Below are positions 52,770-60,419 of a stretch of 64,000 nucleotides of DNA, piece after piece (position 1 is the stretch's first letter; each line of letters opens with the position of its first letter). The notes beneath the pieces are model-generated. The model ran no database searches. It was given only the letters and a program-made list of their open reading frames with translations, and was not told where the DNA came from. Location of the stretch: positions 59,130-123,129 of the forward strand of contig JAFVUF010000007.1 of assembly GCA_017502875.1 (NCBI GenBank), written 5' to 3'. The stretch comes from Clostridia bacterium (GTDB lineage Bacteria; Bacillota; Clostridia; Oscillospirales; CAG-272). The position numbers and the translations under genes were made by a program.

Positions 52770-52845
52770 GCGGATTTAGCTCATTTGGTAGAGCGCGACC
52801 TTGCCAAGGTCGAGGTGGCGGGTTCGAGCCCCGTAATCCGCTCCA
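52770..52845 (+). tRNA. tRNA-Gly (anticodon GCC)
   Basis: 76 nt with encoded CCA. Acceptor GCGGATT/AATCCGC, anticodon stem CGACC/GGTCG with loop TTGCCAA giving GCC, T arm GGTTCGAGCC. Confidence 0.96.
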
Positions 52846-52883
52846 AAAAATTCCGTACACGCAAGTGTGCGGAATTTTTTTTT
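52845..52883 (+). terminator. Terminator of the tRNA cluster
   Basis: Stem ATTCCGTACAC-GCAA-GTGTGCGGAAT (one G-T pair) followed by nine T. Confidence 0.93.
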
Positions 52884-52956
52884 AGGGTTGCGTTTTTATA
52901 TTGATTTCAGACATACCTTTTAATAAAAATCAAATGCTCGTTTTTGCGTTTTATGC

Positions 52957-52985
52957 TTTACAAAAGCGGAACGTTATGCTATAAT
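52957..52985 (+). promoter_or_regulatory. Promoter of the esterase-like gene
   Basis: TTTACA (52957-52962), 17 bp, TATAAT (52980-52985). It overlaps an in-frame upstream ATG at 52944, which rules that ATG out as the start. Confidence 0.85.
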
Positions 52986-53024
52986 AAGCTTAAAAGAAAA
53001 ACACTTATACAAAGGAGAAATGAA

Positions 53025-55649
53025 ATGTCTTTTGTTAATAACGGGTTTGAAAAATACAGTCTGTTTACAGCGGAGCTTGAAAACGACGGGTATATTGGTA
53101 TTCCCGTTACCTTAACCGTTTTATTTGATAAGGAGAATTTTACCGTAAGCAGTGGGTTTACCGGAACACCTATTATGGTATACGTCATAAACACTATGGC
53201 AAGCAGAGTGGGAACCCTGTCTGACGCTCAGATAGTTTCCGGTATGCTTGAAAGAGGATACGTAGTTACGGTGCTTGACTACAAGGAAAATGAAGCGGCT
53301 GTTTGTCCTTTCCTCGATTATTCGGTGCAGGGAATACGAAGAAGGATAATGAACGGTGAGTTTTTTGAGGGAATAGCCTGCATGGGAAAAGGATATTACC
53401 CGGAGACCCTTGTTATTCCGTCTGGTCATGACGTCTTGTTCGGCGAGGTTTATTGGGAGTATGACAGGCACTGTACTGACGGAACTCTTGAAAAAATCGT
53501 TGAGATATGGAACAACGACTTCAGAGGCACTAAAGGGGAATTCCTTGTCAAATGGATAGATAAAAGAGGACAGCGAAAGTTTACTCAAAACGGACACGAC
53601 GGCAGTGAGCCTATATGGTACGATAAAGACGGAAACGAGAGCGAACACGGAGAGTACGTAAAGGTAAAGCATACTCTCGTAAAAGACGTTACCGACTGCG
53701 CAAAGCCTGACGGTACTATGATAGACTTTAAGCTTTATATGCACGTCGTCTATCCTACCGAGCCCAAGGAAAAGGTTCCGGTAATGTGCCTTGCGAGCTC
53801 AAGCGAGGATATTTGTGTTTGTTCGGCAACGGCTGACCGTCCTCATATGAACGGATTTGTTTTCAACGGTTACGCGGGCGTTATGTACGATTATGGCTAT
53901 GTTCCTATGGCAAGAAACGACCACTACGGTTATTTTGACGGATATCCAAAGGCAGGATATATAACCGGAGATAACGTTACTTATTCTCTTAAAGCGTATA
54001 ACTTTGGCATTGATAGGGCGGCGATGAGATATATACGTTACCTTGCGTTAAGCCAGGGGGATAAATTCCGTTTCGATATAAACGCGATTGGCGTTTACGG
54101 AAACTCCAAGGCGGGCGCTGTTACTTATCTCGGTGAAGCCGAGCCGGAGAATGTGCCGTCTCAGAGATTTTTCAAGGGACATCACGATGAAACCAGATTT
54201 GAAAATGGCGACACCGAGGACAGAGAGGGTGTGAAGGGCGGAGAGCAGCAGCCTTGGTTAACCTATAACGGAGAGCCTATTTCAAGTCGCGCCAATCTCG
54301 TGTATTCAAGCTGCGGAGGAGCGCCGCACACTATTACCAAGGGATACAGCCCCCTGTTTATCGTCTCTAACAGACGTGATGGTGGCTGCTTTTCCGTCGC
54401 AAATACAATAGCAAACATAGCGAGGTCCTACGGTATGCCCGCTATGTGGTTTGAGATACCTCTTGGACACACAATTACGTACGGCAAGGATCTGCACTTC
54501 GGTATAGATACCTATAAGGCGTTTTTTGACTGCGCGGGTTATTATCTTAAGGGCGATGCGGTTAAGGCGCTCGGCGTAAGAGAAAATAAGTATATGTTCC
54601 CCGCATCTGTTACGGTAATGTTTACAGGCCCCATCAGCGAAAGCGAGGCGGCGAAGATAAAGGTAACTGATAAAAACGGAGACTTGGTCGGAGGAACGCT
54701 TACGTGTGAATTCGGGGGCTGTGAATGGACATTTACTCCGAGCGAGCCGTGTTACGGAAGCGGTTACGTTATTGAAGTTCCCGAAACCGTTGTCGGTCAG
54801 AATGGAAAGCCGATACAAAAGGGCTTTGAAAAGACCTTTGAGCTTTGTAAAGGCGAGCTCGCCGAGCTTTCCTCAGCTGTTACGGAATACGCAAAGCGTT
54901 CAATAGCCTTTGAGGTCGTAAATGACGGTGTAAATACCGTTTCAGCATTTACGGGTGATGGCAAATACATTGGAAGTGTAAATACAAGCGGCAAGGGTTG
55001 GTATAAAATAAACGTTGTCGAAAGCGATGTAAAGCTTTCCGACGTAACCTTGAGGGTGGATAAAAAGTCGGCAAGCGCGTCGGTTTGCGCTCCGTTTACT
55101 TTATGCGAAGTTGCGGAAGGCTGCGAGAATGTAGCGTTTGACGGTAAAAAGGCAATCAGAGTTGACAGCCTTAAGCTTATTACCCGCTTTCCCACCCAGG
55201 AGTATTACAGAGACCCAAGACCCGTTGTTAAGTGCGACAGTATAATTAAGGAAGACGCGCTTGACGACAGTGATATCGGAAGACGCTTTAAGATAAGCTT
55301 TAAGGTGTACGATACTGTGTCGAGATATATCCAATTTTCTCTCAATAATTGCACAAATAAAGCTGAAAATCTTGTGGATTACCGATATTATATAGGCAAT
55401 GAACGCACCCGCAAAGGCGAGTGGACGGAGTATAGCTTTGATTATACCGTTTACGAGCCTATCTACGGAGATTACGGAAAGCAGAAGAAGGTCTTTACCG
55501 TTTCCGCTATTGGAAACGGCGATAGGGTCTGTCCGATTTATTTTGCAGACCCTAAGTGCGAGGAGATAGTTACCGAGGTTGAGCTTGGAAGAATTCGCGC
55601 CGTTTATGAAGCTGATGAAAAACACCTGCCGCTTGGAAAAGGTATGTAG
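53025..55649 (+). CDS. Large esterase-like alpha/beta hydrolase with Ig-like and beta-sandwich domains
   Basis: 874 residues from ATG 53025 (AAAGGAG just before; the upstream in-frame ATG lies in front of the promoter). No signal peptide. Residues ~230-500 form an alpha/beta hydrolase: YNFGIDRAAMRYIRYLALSQ, nucleophile elbow IGVYGNSKAG (Ser361), acid in VSNRRDGG, histidine in IPLGHTITYG. The elbow and the helix before it recall glucuronoyl esterases (CE15, GCSRxG), but a lysine replaces the arginine. Residues ~520-610 are a bacterial Ig-like domain (TVMFTGPISESEAAKIKV), and the C-terminal 250 residues are beta-rich, sandwich-like. Likely cleaves ester links on plant or host glycan fragments inside the cell (inference). 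Confidence 0.65.
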   Translation: MSFVNNGFEKYSLFTAELENDGYIGIPVTLTVLFDKENFTVSSGFTGTPIMVYVINTMASRVGTLSDAQIVSGMLERGYVVTVLDYKENEAAVCPFLDYSVQGIRRRIMNGEFFEGIACMGKGYYPETLVIPSGHDVLFGEVYWEYDRHCTDGTLEKIVEIWNNDFRGTKGEFLVKWIDKRGQRKFTQNGHDGSEPIWYDKDGNESEHGEYVKVKHTLVKDVTDCAKPDGTMIDFKLYMHVVYPTEPKEKVPVMCLASSSEDICVCSATADRPHMNGFVFNGYAGVMYDYGYVPMARNDHYGYFDGYPKAGYITGDNVTYSLKAYNFGIDRAAMRYIRYLALSQGDKFRFDINAIGVYGNSKAGAVTYLGEAEPENVPSQRFFKGHHDETRFENGDTEDREGVKGGEQQPWLTYNGEPISSRANLVYSSCGGAPHTITKGYSPLFIVSNRRDGGCFSVANTIANIARSYGMPAMWFEIPLGHTITYGKDLHFGIDTYKAFFDCAGYYLKGDAVKALGVRENKYMFPASVTVMFTGPISESEAAKIKVTDKNGDLVGGTLTCEFGGCEWTFTPSEPCYGSGYVIEVPETVVGQNGKPIQKGFEKTFELCKGELAELSSAVTEYAKRSIAFEVVNDGVNTVSAFTGDGKYIGSVNTSGKGWYKINVVESDVKLSDVTLRVDKKSASASVCAPFTLCEVAEGCENVAFDGKKAIRVDSLKLITRFPTQEYYRDPRPVVKCDSIIKEDALDDSDIGRRFKISFKVYDTVSRYIQFSLNNCTNKAENLVDYRYYIGNERTRKGEWTEYSFDYTVYEPIYGDYGKQKKVFTVSAIGNGDRVCPIYFADPKCEEIVTEVELGRIRAVYEADEKHLPLGKGM

Positions 55650-55769
55650 ATTTTCATAGGCCGTCTCGGTTAAAGTTTAAAAAATTACAGTTGTTTATAT
55701 GCGCGGCGGTATAAAAAAAGCCCGCTGCGCATATAAAGTAAAATAAAAACGGAAAATTTCTAAAACCTA

Positions 55770-55798
55770 TTGACAAAACCGCGGCTATTTGCTATAAT
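55770..55798 (+). promoter_or_regulatory. Promoter of tRNA-Cys
   Basis: Perfect TTGACA (55770-55775) and TATAAT (55793-55798), 17-bp spacer. Confidence 0.88.
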
Positions 55799-55818
55799 AT
55801 TAGAGCATGATAGGAAAT

Positions 55819-55893
55819 GGCGCCTTAGCCAAGCAGTAAGGCCCCGGTCTGCAACACCGTTATTCGCGGGTGCAAATCCCGCAGGCGCCTCCA
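55819..55893 (+). tRNA. tRNA-Cys (anticodon GCA)
   Basis: 75 nt with encoded CCA. Acceptor GGCGCCT/AGGCGCC, anticodon loop CTGCAAC giving GCA, T arm CGGGTGCAAATCCCG. It is a single-gene transcription unit. Confidence 0.96.
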
Positions 55894-55926
55894 AAAAATC
55901 CGAAAGCACAGCTTTCGGATTTTTTT
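55893..55926 (+). terminator. Terminator of tRNA-Cys
   Basis: Stem AATCCGAAAGC-ACA-GCTTTCGGATT followed by a T-run. Confidence 0.93.
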
Positions 55927-55950
55927 ATCCAATCCGACAAATGAGGCTTG

Positions 55951-56006
55951 GTATGTAACCAATGCGCTTGTCGCATTGTATGTAATTGCGACGAAGTCGC
56001 GTATGG
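55951..56006. repeat. Tandem GTATG-hairpin units
   Basis: GTATGTAA (55951-55958) is followed by hairpin AATGCG-CTTGT-CGCATT. A second GTATGTAA (55978-55985) is followed by a different hairpin GCGAC-GAA-GTCGC and then GTATGG. The period is 27 bp. The spacer is conserved and the hairpin sequences differ. Confidence 0.55.
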
Positions 56007-56014
56007 CATCACTC

Positions 56015-56043
56015 TTTACAAACGCTAAAAATTATGGTATAAT
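56015..56043 (+). promoter_or_regulatory. Promoter of the AAA/ABC ATPase gene
   Basis: TTTACA (56015-56020), 17 bp, TATAAT (56038-56043) with an extended -10 TGG. The in-frame ATGs at and before 56043 are part of the promoter, so the start must be downstream. Confidence 0.8.
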
Positions 56044-56098
56044 GAAGCCGAGGATTACGGCAAAACAACAACTGTTGCATAAGAGAGGCGGTGTCAAA

Positions 56099-56977
56099 TT
56101 GATTTACCTACAAAGCTTCAGCTTTCCTACGCAGGATCAGGAAGCGGACTTCTTTGTTTATAACCCTAAAGCTAAAATGACGTGCTACGATTCCAAATAT
56201 CCTTTTGGGCTTTTCAGATACCGCGAGCTTCCGGAATTTTATTTTGACGATATAACGCTGTTTTACGGCAATAACGGAAGCGGAAAAAGCACTATTTTGA
56301 ACGTTATAGCGGAAAAGCTGGAGCTGAAAAGAAGCGCGCCGTATAACAGAACCGATTATTTTAACGATTACGTCGAGCTTTGCGGCTATACGCTTGAAAG
56401 CGACGTGCCGAAGAACAGCGAAATAATTACCAGCGACGGCGTTTTTGAGAGAGTGCTCGATATACGCAGATTAAATGACGGCATAGACGACAGGCGAGAT
56501 AAGATAGTTAAGGAATATATAGCCGAGGTAACAAACGAGGAGCCGAATCTCTTGCGCGGCATTGATGATTATAATAGGTGGAAAAGGGCGAGCGATATGC
56601 GAAATCGCAACAAATCGCAGTCGTCGTTTATAAGACAGAATCTTATGAGGAACGTGCAGGAGCGCTCAAACGGAGAAAGCGCGCTTGCTTATTTTGTGGA
56701 CTGCATAAAGGACGATGCGCTTTATCTGCTTGATGAGCCTGAAAACAGTCTGTCCGCGACAAATCAGTTACAGCTTAAATACTTTATCGAGGACTGCGTA
56801 AGAAATCACGGCTGTCAGTTTATTATATCCACTCACTCGCCGTTTTTGCTGTCAATAGAGCGCGCGTCTGTCTACGATATTGACGTTGTTCCACCAAAAA
56901 CAAGGAAATGGACTGAGCTTGAATCGGTCAGAACGTATTTTGAGTTTTTTAGGGATAACGAGTGGAAATTTGATTAA
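56099..56977 (+). CDS. Stand-alone ABC-type/AAA_23-like ATPase
   Basis: About 292 residues from TTG 56099, chosen because the ATG candidates lie in the promoter and GAGAGGCGG precedes the TTG. Walker A FYGNNGSGKSTILNVIAEKL (about residues 54-73), a degenerate ABC signature SNGESALAYF, Walker B and D-loop LYLLDEPENSLSATNQ, and H-loop IISTHSPFLLSI are in the expected order. There are no membrane segments. It resembles the small 'AAA family ATPase' group related to RecF/OLD-type enzymes. No nuclease or toxin partner gene is adjacent. Role unknown. Confidence 0.8.
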   Translation: MIYLQSFSFPTQDQEADFFVYNPKAKMTCYDSKYPFGLFRYRELPEFYFDDITLFYGNNGSGKSTILNVIAEKLELKRSAPYNRTDYFNDYVELCGYTLESDVPKNSEIITSDGVFERVLDIRRLNDGIDDRRDKIVKEYIAEVTNEEPNLLRGIDDYNRWKRASDMRNRNKSQSSFIRQNLMRNVQERSNGESALAYFVDCIKDDALYLLDEPENSLSATNQLQLKYFIEDCVRNHGCQFIISTHSPFLLSIERASVYDIDVVPPKTRKWTELESVRTYFEFFRDNEWKFD

Positions 56978-57012
56978 TTAACTGTCATAAAGAGTAAAAA
57001 ACACTTAAAATT

Positions 57013-57022
57013 GTGGTATAAT
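57013..57022 (+). promoter_or_regulatory. Extended -10 promoter of the SDR gene
   Basis: GTGG-TATAAT at 57013-57022 with a TG extension; no good -35 at 17 bp. The Shine-Dalgarno AAAGGAG is at 57030-57036 and the ATG at 57046. Confidence 0.6.
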
Positions 57023-57045
57023 AAAAAACAAAGGAGATGTAAAAA

Positions 57046-57846
57046 ATGGGACATTTAACGGGTAAAACAGCGATTATTACGGGCGCGGGCTACGCCGTTC
57101 TTTCCGACGGCAGATGCGGCTCTATCGGATACGGCATTGCTACCGCGTACGCCAAGGAGGGAGCTAATCTCGTTATTACGGGAAGAAACGTCGCAAAGCT
57201 TGAAAAGGCTAAGGAGGCGCTTGAGGGGCAGTACGGCATAAAGGTGCTTGCACTTTCCGCTGATATCTCGGCGGGCGCTGACAACGAGGCTATCGCCAAG
57301 GGTGTCGCTGAGGCGGCTGTCAAGGAGTTTGGACGCATAGACGTGCTTATCAACAACGCGCAGGCTTCGGCGTCGGGCGTAACGATTCAGGATCACACCA
57401 CGGAGCAGTTCGATCTCGCGATGTATTCCGGACTTTACGCAACCTTTTACTATATGAAGGCGTGCTATCCGTATCTTAAAGAAACTCAGGGCAGCATTAT
57501 AAATTTTGCCTCAGGCGCGGGACTGTTCGGCAATTACGGACAGTGCTCCTATGCCGCGGCAAAGGAGGGAATCCGTGGGCTTTCACGTGTAGCGGCTACC
57601 GAATGGGCAAAGGACGGAATTAACACAAACGTCGTGTGTCCTCTTGCGTGGACTGCTCAGCTTGAGAATTTTGAGAAGGCATATCCGGAGGCTTTTAAGG
57701 CTAACGTAAAGATGCCGCCTGCGGGGCATTTCGGAGACCCCGAAACTGAGATAGGACGTGTCTGCGTTCAGCTCGCAAATCCCGATTTCAAGTATATGAA
57801 CGGCGAAACAGTAACTCTTGAAGGCGGAATGGGACTCCGTCCGTAA
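57046..57846 (+). CDS. Short-chain dehydrogenase/reductase
   Basis: 266 residues. The Rossmann glycine motif is stretched: TGAGYAVLSDGRCGSIGYGIA has about eight extra residues between the first Gly pair and GYGIA. NNAQ replaces NNAG, the catalytic serine is in NFASGAG, and Tyr/Lys in SYAAAKEG. It uses NAD(P)H to interconvert an alcohol and a ketone. The nearby lyase and hydrolase suggest a sugar-derived substrate such as a 5-keto or 4-deoxy uronate, but this is only inference. Confidence 0.88.
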   Translation: MGHLTGKTAIITGAGYAVLSDGRCGSIGYGIATAYAKEGANLVITGRNVAKLEKAKEALEGQYGIKVLALSADISAGADNEAIAKGVAEAAVKEFGRIDVLINNAQASASGVTIQDHTTEQFDLAMYSGLYATFYYMKACYPYLKETQGSIINFASGAGLFGNYGQCSYAAAKEGIRGLSRVAATEWAKDGINTNVVCPLAWTAQLENFEKAYPEAFKANVKMPPAGHFGDPETEIGRVCVQLANPDFKYMNGETVTLEGGMGLRP

Positions 57847-57881
57847 CAGAGCTTTCAAAAATAGGCACCTAAATAACACTT

Positions 57882-57912
57882 AACGGGCTGTCGCAAATGC
57901 GACAGCCCGTTA
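57882..57912. terminator. Bidirectional terminator between SDR and RHH genes
   Basis: A 13-bp perfect stem AACGGGCTGTCGC with GCGACAGCCCGTT around a short AAAT loop, between convergent genes. Confidence 0.85.
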
Positions 57913-57916
57913 AAAA

Positions 57917-58108
57917 TTATTTACTGTACAGTTCGTCTTCACTGACGTCAATTTTCCCATTCTCGTTTTCATAGTCTTTTACACAAGTTAAAGCTAAAAA
58001 TTCGAGCTGAGCGTTAAGTGATCTTTTGTTTTGTTTAGCAATGTAAGCAATTTTGTAAAGCAGCTCCGGTTCAAATCTGATTCCTGTTTGTATTTTGTTT
58101 TTACTCAT
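57917..58108 (-). CDS. Small Arc/CopG-like (ribbon-helix-helix) DNA-binding protein
   Basis: 63 residues. KIQTGIRFEPELLYKIAYIA provides the beta-strand (KIQTGIRF) and first helix, and NKRSLNAQLEFLALTCVKDY the second helix, matching the Arc/MetJ/CopG fold. The acidic tail (DYENENGKIDVSEDELYSK) may be a protein-protein segment, as in antitoxins. It is transcribed away from an XRE-type gene, with a symmetric operator array between them, so autoregulation is likely. Confidence 0.8.
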   Translation of the reverse strand: MSKNKIQTGIRFEPELLYKIAYIAKQNKRSLNAQLEFLALTCVKDYENENGKIDVSEDELYSK

Positions 58109-58119
58109 AATAACACCTC

Positions 58120-58192
58120 GATAACATTATGATAACATTTTATCATGAAATTAGTTGACATTCTACAAACAGTATGTTATCATTATGTTATC
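58120..58192. promoter_or_regulatory. Symmetric operator array between divergent regulators
   Basis: GATAACAT occurs at 58120-58127 and 58131-58138, and its complement ATGTTATC at 58174-58181 and 58185-58192. Both pairs are offset by exactly 11 bp, one helical turn. A promoter for the XRE gene (TTGACA 58155-58160, 17 bp, TATCAT 58178-58183) has its -10 inside the right pair. Paired half sites one turn apart are what ribbon-helix-helix dimers of dimers bind. Confidence 0.82.
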
Positions 58193-58216
58193 ACTACATA
58201 GAAGGGGATAACAATT

Positions 58217-58459
58217 ATGGAAACAAAATCAGAAATAGAAATATTTGGAGAGAACATAAAAAACCTTCGTATTAATAAAGGGCTATCTAAAAAAGATATG
58301 TCTAAACTTCTCGGGATAGGTGTAAAAAAGCTTGAAACTCTTGAAAAGGGTGAGCTTACAAAAATACTGACAATAGAAATCGTTTACCATATCAAGAGAA
58401 ATTTCGATTATATGCCGTCGGAAATGCTTACACCGGGCTTTATAAAACCGTATAAATAA
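58217..58459 (+). CDS. Small XRE-type helix-turn-helix protein
   Basis: 80 residues. FGENIKNLRINKGLSKKDMS then KLLGIGVKKLETLEKGELT is a Cro/CI-type helix-turn-helix. The remaining 30 residues (IVYHIKRNFDYMPSEMLTPG) contain a further helix. Shine-Dalgarno GAAGGGG at 58201-58207. It is AT-richer than its neighbours, like the RHH gene, which suggests arrival by transfer. It could be a phage-derived or toxin-antitoxin-type regulator; no toxin gene follows. Confidence 0.75.
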   Translation: METKSEIEIFGENIKNLRINKGLSKKDMSKLLGIGVKKLETLEKGELTKILTIEIVYHIKRNFDYMPSEMLTPGFIKPYK

Positions 58460-58568
58460 TGGAAAGCGCAAGTGGCTCGGCGCGTTTTGTATTTACATAA
58501 AAAACAGTACGTAAAAAAGCAAGGGATTTTTTTGGTAAATTTAACGTGATTAAAATGACTTTAACTGC

Positions 58569-58597
58569 TTGAAAATAAAGGGGCTTTATGGTAAAAT
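58569..58597 (+). promoter_or_regulatory. Promoter of the heparinase-like gene
   Basis: TTGAAA (58569-58574), 17-bp spacer, TAAAAT (58592-58597), about 35 bp before the ATG. Confidence 0.75.
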
Positions 58598-58632
58598 TAT
58601 CATAAACCTATATAAAAAAGGAGAATATCGCT

Positions 58633-60300
58633 ATGAATTTGCTCGGAAAAATGCAGGATAAGGAATTTTGGGCATACGTAAGAGATGCCGAATGCTATAA
58701 GCCACTCGTTGAAAAGCTCAAAAATGAATATACTAAGAATATGGAAAAGGGAGACCTCAAATGTCTTAAATACAGCGAATTCAAGCTGTACTGGACCACC
58801 GGAGAGCGTTACAAATATGAGGGCAGTCTTAACCACATAGGCGGCAGAATGATGGCGTCCGCGATACTTTCGCTTATCTACCCGGAGGAGCAGGAGTATC
58901 TCGATACCCTTATGGATAGCCTCTTTGCAATATGCGACGAATATTCTTGGTGTCTGCCGGCTCATCATGGCGCGCTTTCGAAGCCTGATAGCGCAAGAGT
59001 AGATCTTAATGCCGCTACGACTGCGGCGTCGCTTGCGGAGGTATATACATTGCTTGGAGATAGACTTGAGCCGCTGATAAAGAACCGCATAGTTGCTGAA
59101 CTCGACAGAAGGGTAATAAATACCTTCTACCCTGCAACAAATTATTGGTGGGAGCTGAGATCGTATAACTGGACCGCGGTTTGTACGGGCGGTGTGGCAA
59201 GAGCTATAATGCTTGTGCGTCCTGAGCTTATGACTGAGGAATTCATACAGCGTACGGTTACCTCTATGGAGTGCTATTTAAAGGGCTTCGATTCGATGGG
59301 AATATGCTATGAGGGAAACGGATATTGGAGCTACGGGTTTGGTTATTTTGTCTTATATGCAGATATGATTCGTAGATTTACAGAGGGCAGAGTAGACTTC
59401 TTTAAGCGTGAAAAAGTCAAAAAAATCGCCTGTTACTATCAAAAGATGTTTCTTTCGGGAGACAAGGGCGTCTCGTTTGCTGACAGTCAGGCAGAGCTTC
59501 GTTATCCGATACACCTTATGCATTTTTTGAAGAATGAATATCCAGATGACGTTCTCGTTTATGATTTTAAGTATTCAACGTGGCCGGCGTGCAACATTCG
59601 CTCATTCGGCTGGTTTGACGAAAATATAATGAAAAATCCCGCAAATGACGAGGTGTCATTCGAGATGTATTCGCCTGAGGCTCAGTGGCTGGTAAAAAGA
59701 ACCTCATCTTACGGATTTGCGGCTAAGGGAGGCGATAACGAAGAATTCCATAACCATAACGACGTAGGCTCATTTATTTTCGCAAAGGACGGCGAGCACG
59801 TGTTTACCGATCCGGGCGCCGCGCTGTACGTAAAGGGATATTTCGTGAATTCTGAAAGATATAAATTCCTTGAAAGCTCGTCGAGAAGCCATAGCGTACC
59901 TATAATAAACGGCGTTTTACAGAGCTTCGGAAAGGAATTTAAGGCAAAAGGAGCAAGGTATGAAAACGGAACCTTCTCGCTTGACATTGCGGGCGCTTAT
60001 GAGTGCGAGGGGCTTAACAGCATAATAAGAGAATTCGTGTTAAAAGAGAGCGAGGTCATCGTTACGGATACCTTTGACTATTCGGGAGAGGGTAAGATTG
60101 TTGACAGAATAGTAACGAGATTTGAGCCGAAGGCATTAAGCGAGGGTGAGCTTGAGGTTGGCAAGGGCAGTATAAGCTTTGACCCGTCGCTTTGCGAGCT
60201 TGCGGTAAGCTCGGTGCAGGACAGTAAAAATAAAACGGTATGGTTTATAGATTTTACACTAAAGCAAGGCGTAAATAAGATAACCTACTTAATGAAATAA
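58633..60300 (+). CDS. Heparinase II/III-family polysaccharide lyase-like protein
   Basis: 555 residues, cytosolic (no signal peptide). The N-terminal ~330 residues are an alpha/alpha toroid: GRMMASAILSLIYPEEQEYL, TNYWWELRSYNWTAVCTGGV, and YEGNGYWSYGFGYFVLYADM with the conserved Asn-Trp and Tyr-Trp pairs. From residue ~345 the heparinase II/III-like beta domain shows EFHNHNDVGSFIFAKDGEHV then FTDPGAALY, where the HxHxDxG-type site is typical of PL12/15/17/21-like enzymes. These cleave uronate-containing chains by beta-elimination. Monocistronic with its own promoter and terminator. Substrate not deducible. Confidence 0.83.
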   Translation: MNLLGKMQDKEFWAYVRDAECYKPLVEKLKNEYTKNMEKGDLKCLKYSEFKLYWTTGERYKYEGSLNHIGGRMMASAILSLIYPEEQEYLDTLMDSLFAICDEYSWCLPAHHGALSKPDSARVDLNAATTAASLAEVYTLLGDRLEPLIKNRIVAELDRRVINTFYPATNYWWELRSYNWTAVCTGGVARAIMLVRPELMTEEFIQRTVTSMECYLKGFDSMGICYEGNGYWSYGFGYFVLYADMIRRFTEGRVDFFKREKVKKIACYYQKMFLSGDKGVSFADSQAELRYPIHLMHFLKNEYPDDVLVYDFKYSTWPACNIRSFGWFDENIMKNPANDEVSFEMYSPEAQWLVKRTSSYGFAAKGGDNEEFHNHNDVGSFIFAKDGEHVFTDPGAALYVKGYFVNSERYKFLESSSRSHSVPIINGVLQSFGKEFKAKGARYENGTFSLDIAGAYECEGLNSIIREFVLKESEVIVTDTFDYSGEGKIVDRIVTRFEPKALSEGELEVGKGSISFDPSLCELAVSSVQDSKNKTVWFIDFTLKQGVNKITYLMK

Positions 60301-60304
60301 AGAA

Positions 60305-60341
60305 AAAATTCCCGTCTGCCTTTTCGGTGGGCGGGATTTTT
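60305..60341 (+). terminator. Terminator of the heparinase-like gene
   Basis: Ten-pair stem CCCGTCTGCC-TTTTC-GGTGGGCGGG (with G-T pairs), flanked by A-run and T-run. Confidence 0.85.
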
Positions 60342-60366
60342 GCTTGAATAAAAAACGGAACACCTA

Positions 60367-60395
60367 TTGCCTTTCGTCAAAATATCTGCTATAAT
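60367..60395 (+). promoter_or_regulatory. Promoter of the rRNA methyltransferase pair
   Basis: TTGCCT (60367-60372), 17 bp, TATAAT (60390-60395), 25 bp before the ATG. Confidence 0.8.
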
Positions 60396-60419
60396 ATAAA
60401 TGAAAAGGACGGTGATTGA

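Noticed and set aside
52944-53024. N-terminal extension of the large hydrolase from ATG 52944
   Set aside because: The promoter -35 and -10 lie downstream of this ATG, and a strong Shine-Dalgarno precedes ATG 53025.
55976-56098. N-terminal extension of the ATPase from ATG 55976
   Set aside because: The promoter at 56015-56043 lies within it, so these codons are not transcribed from that promoter; the family start matches TTG 56099.
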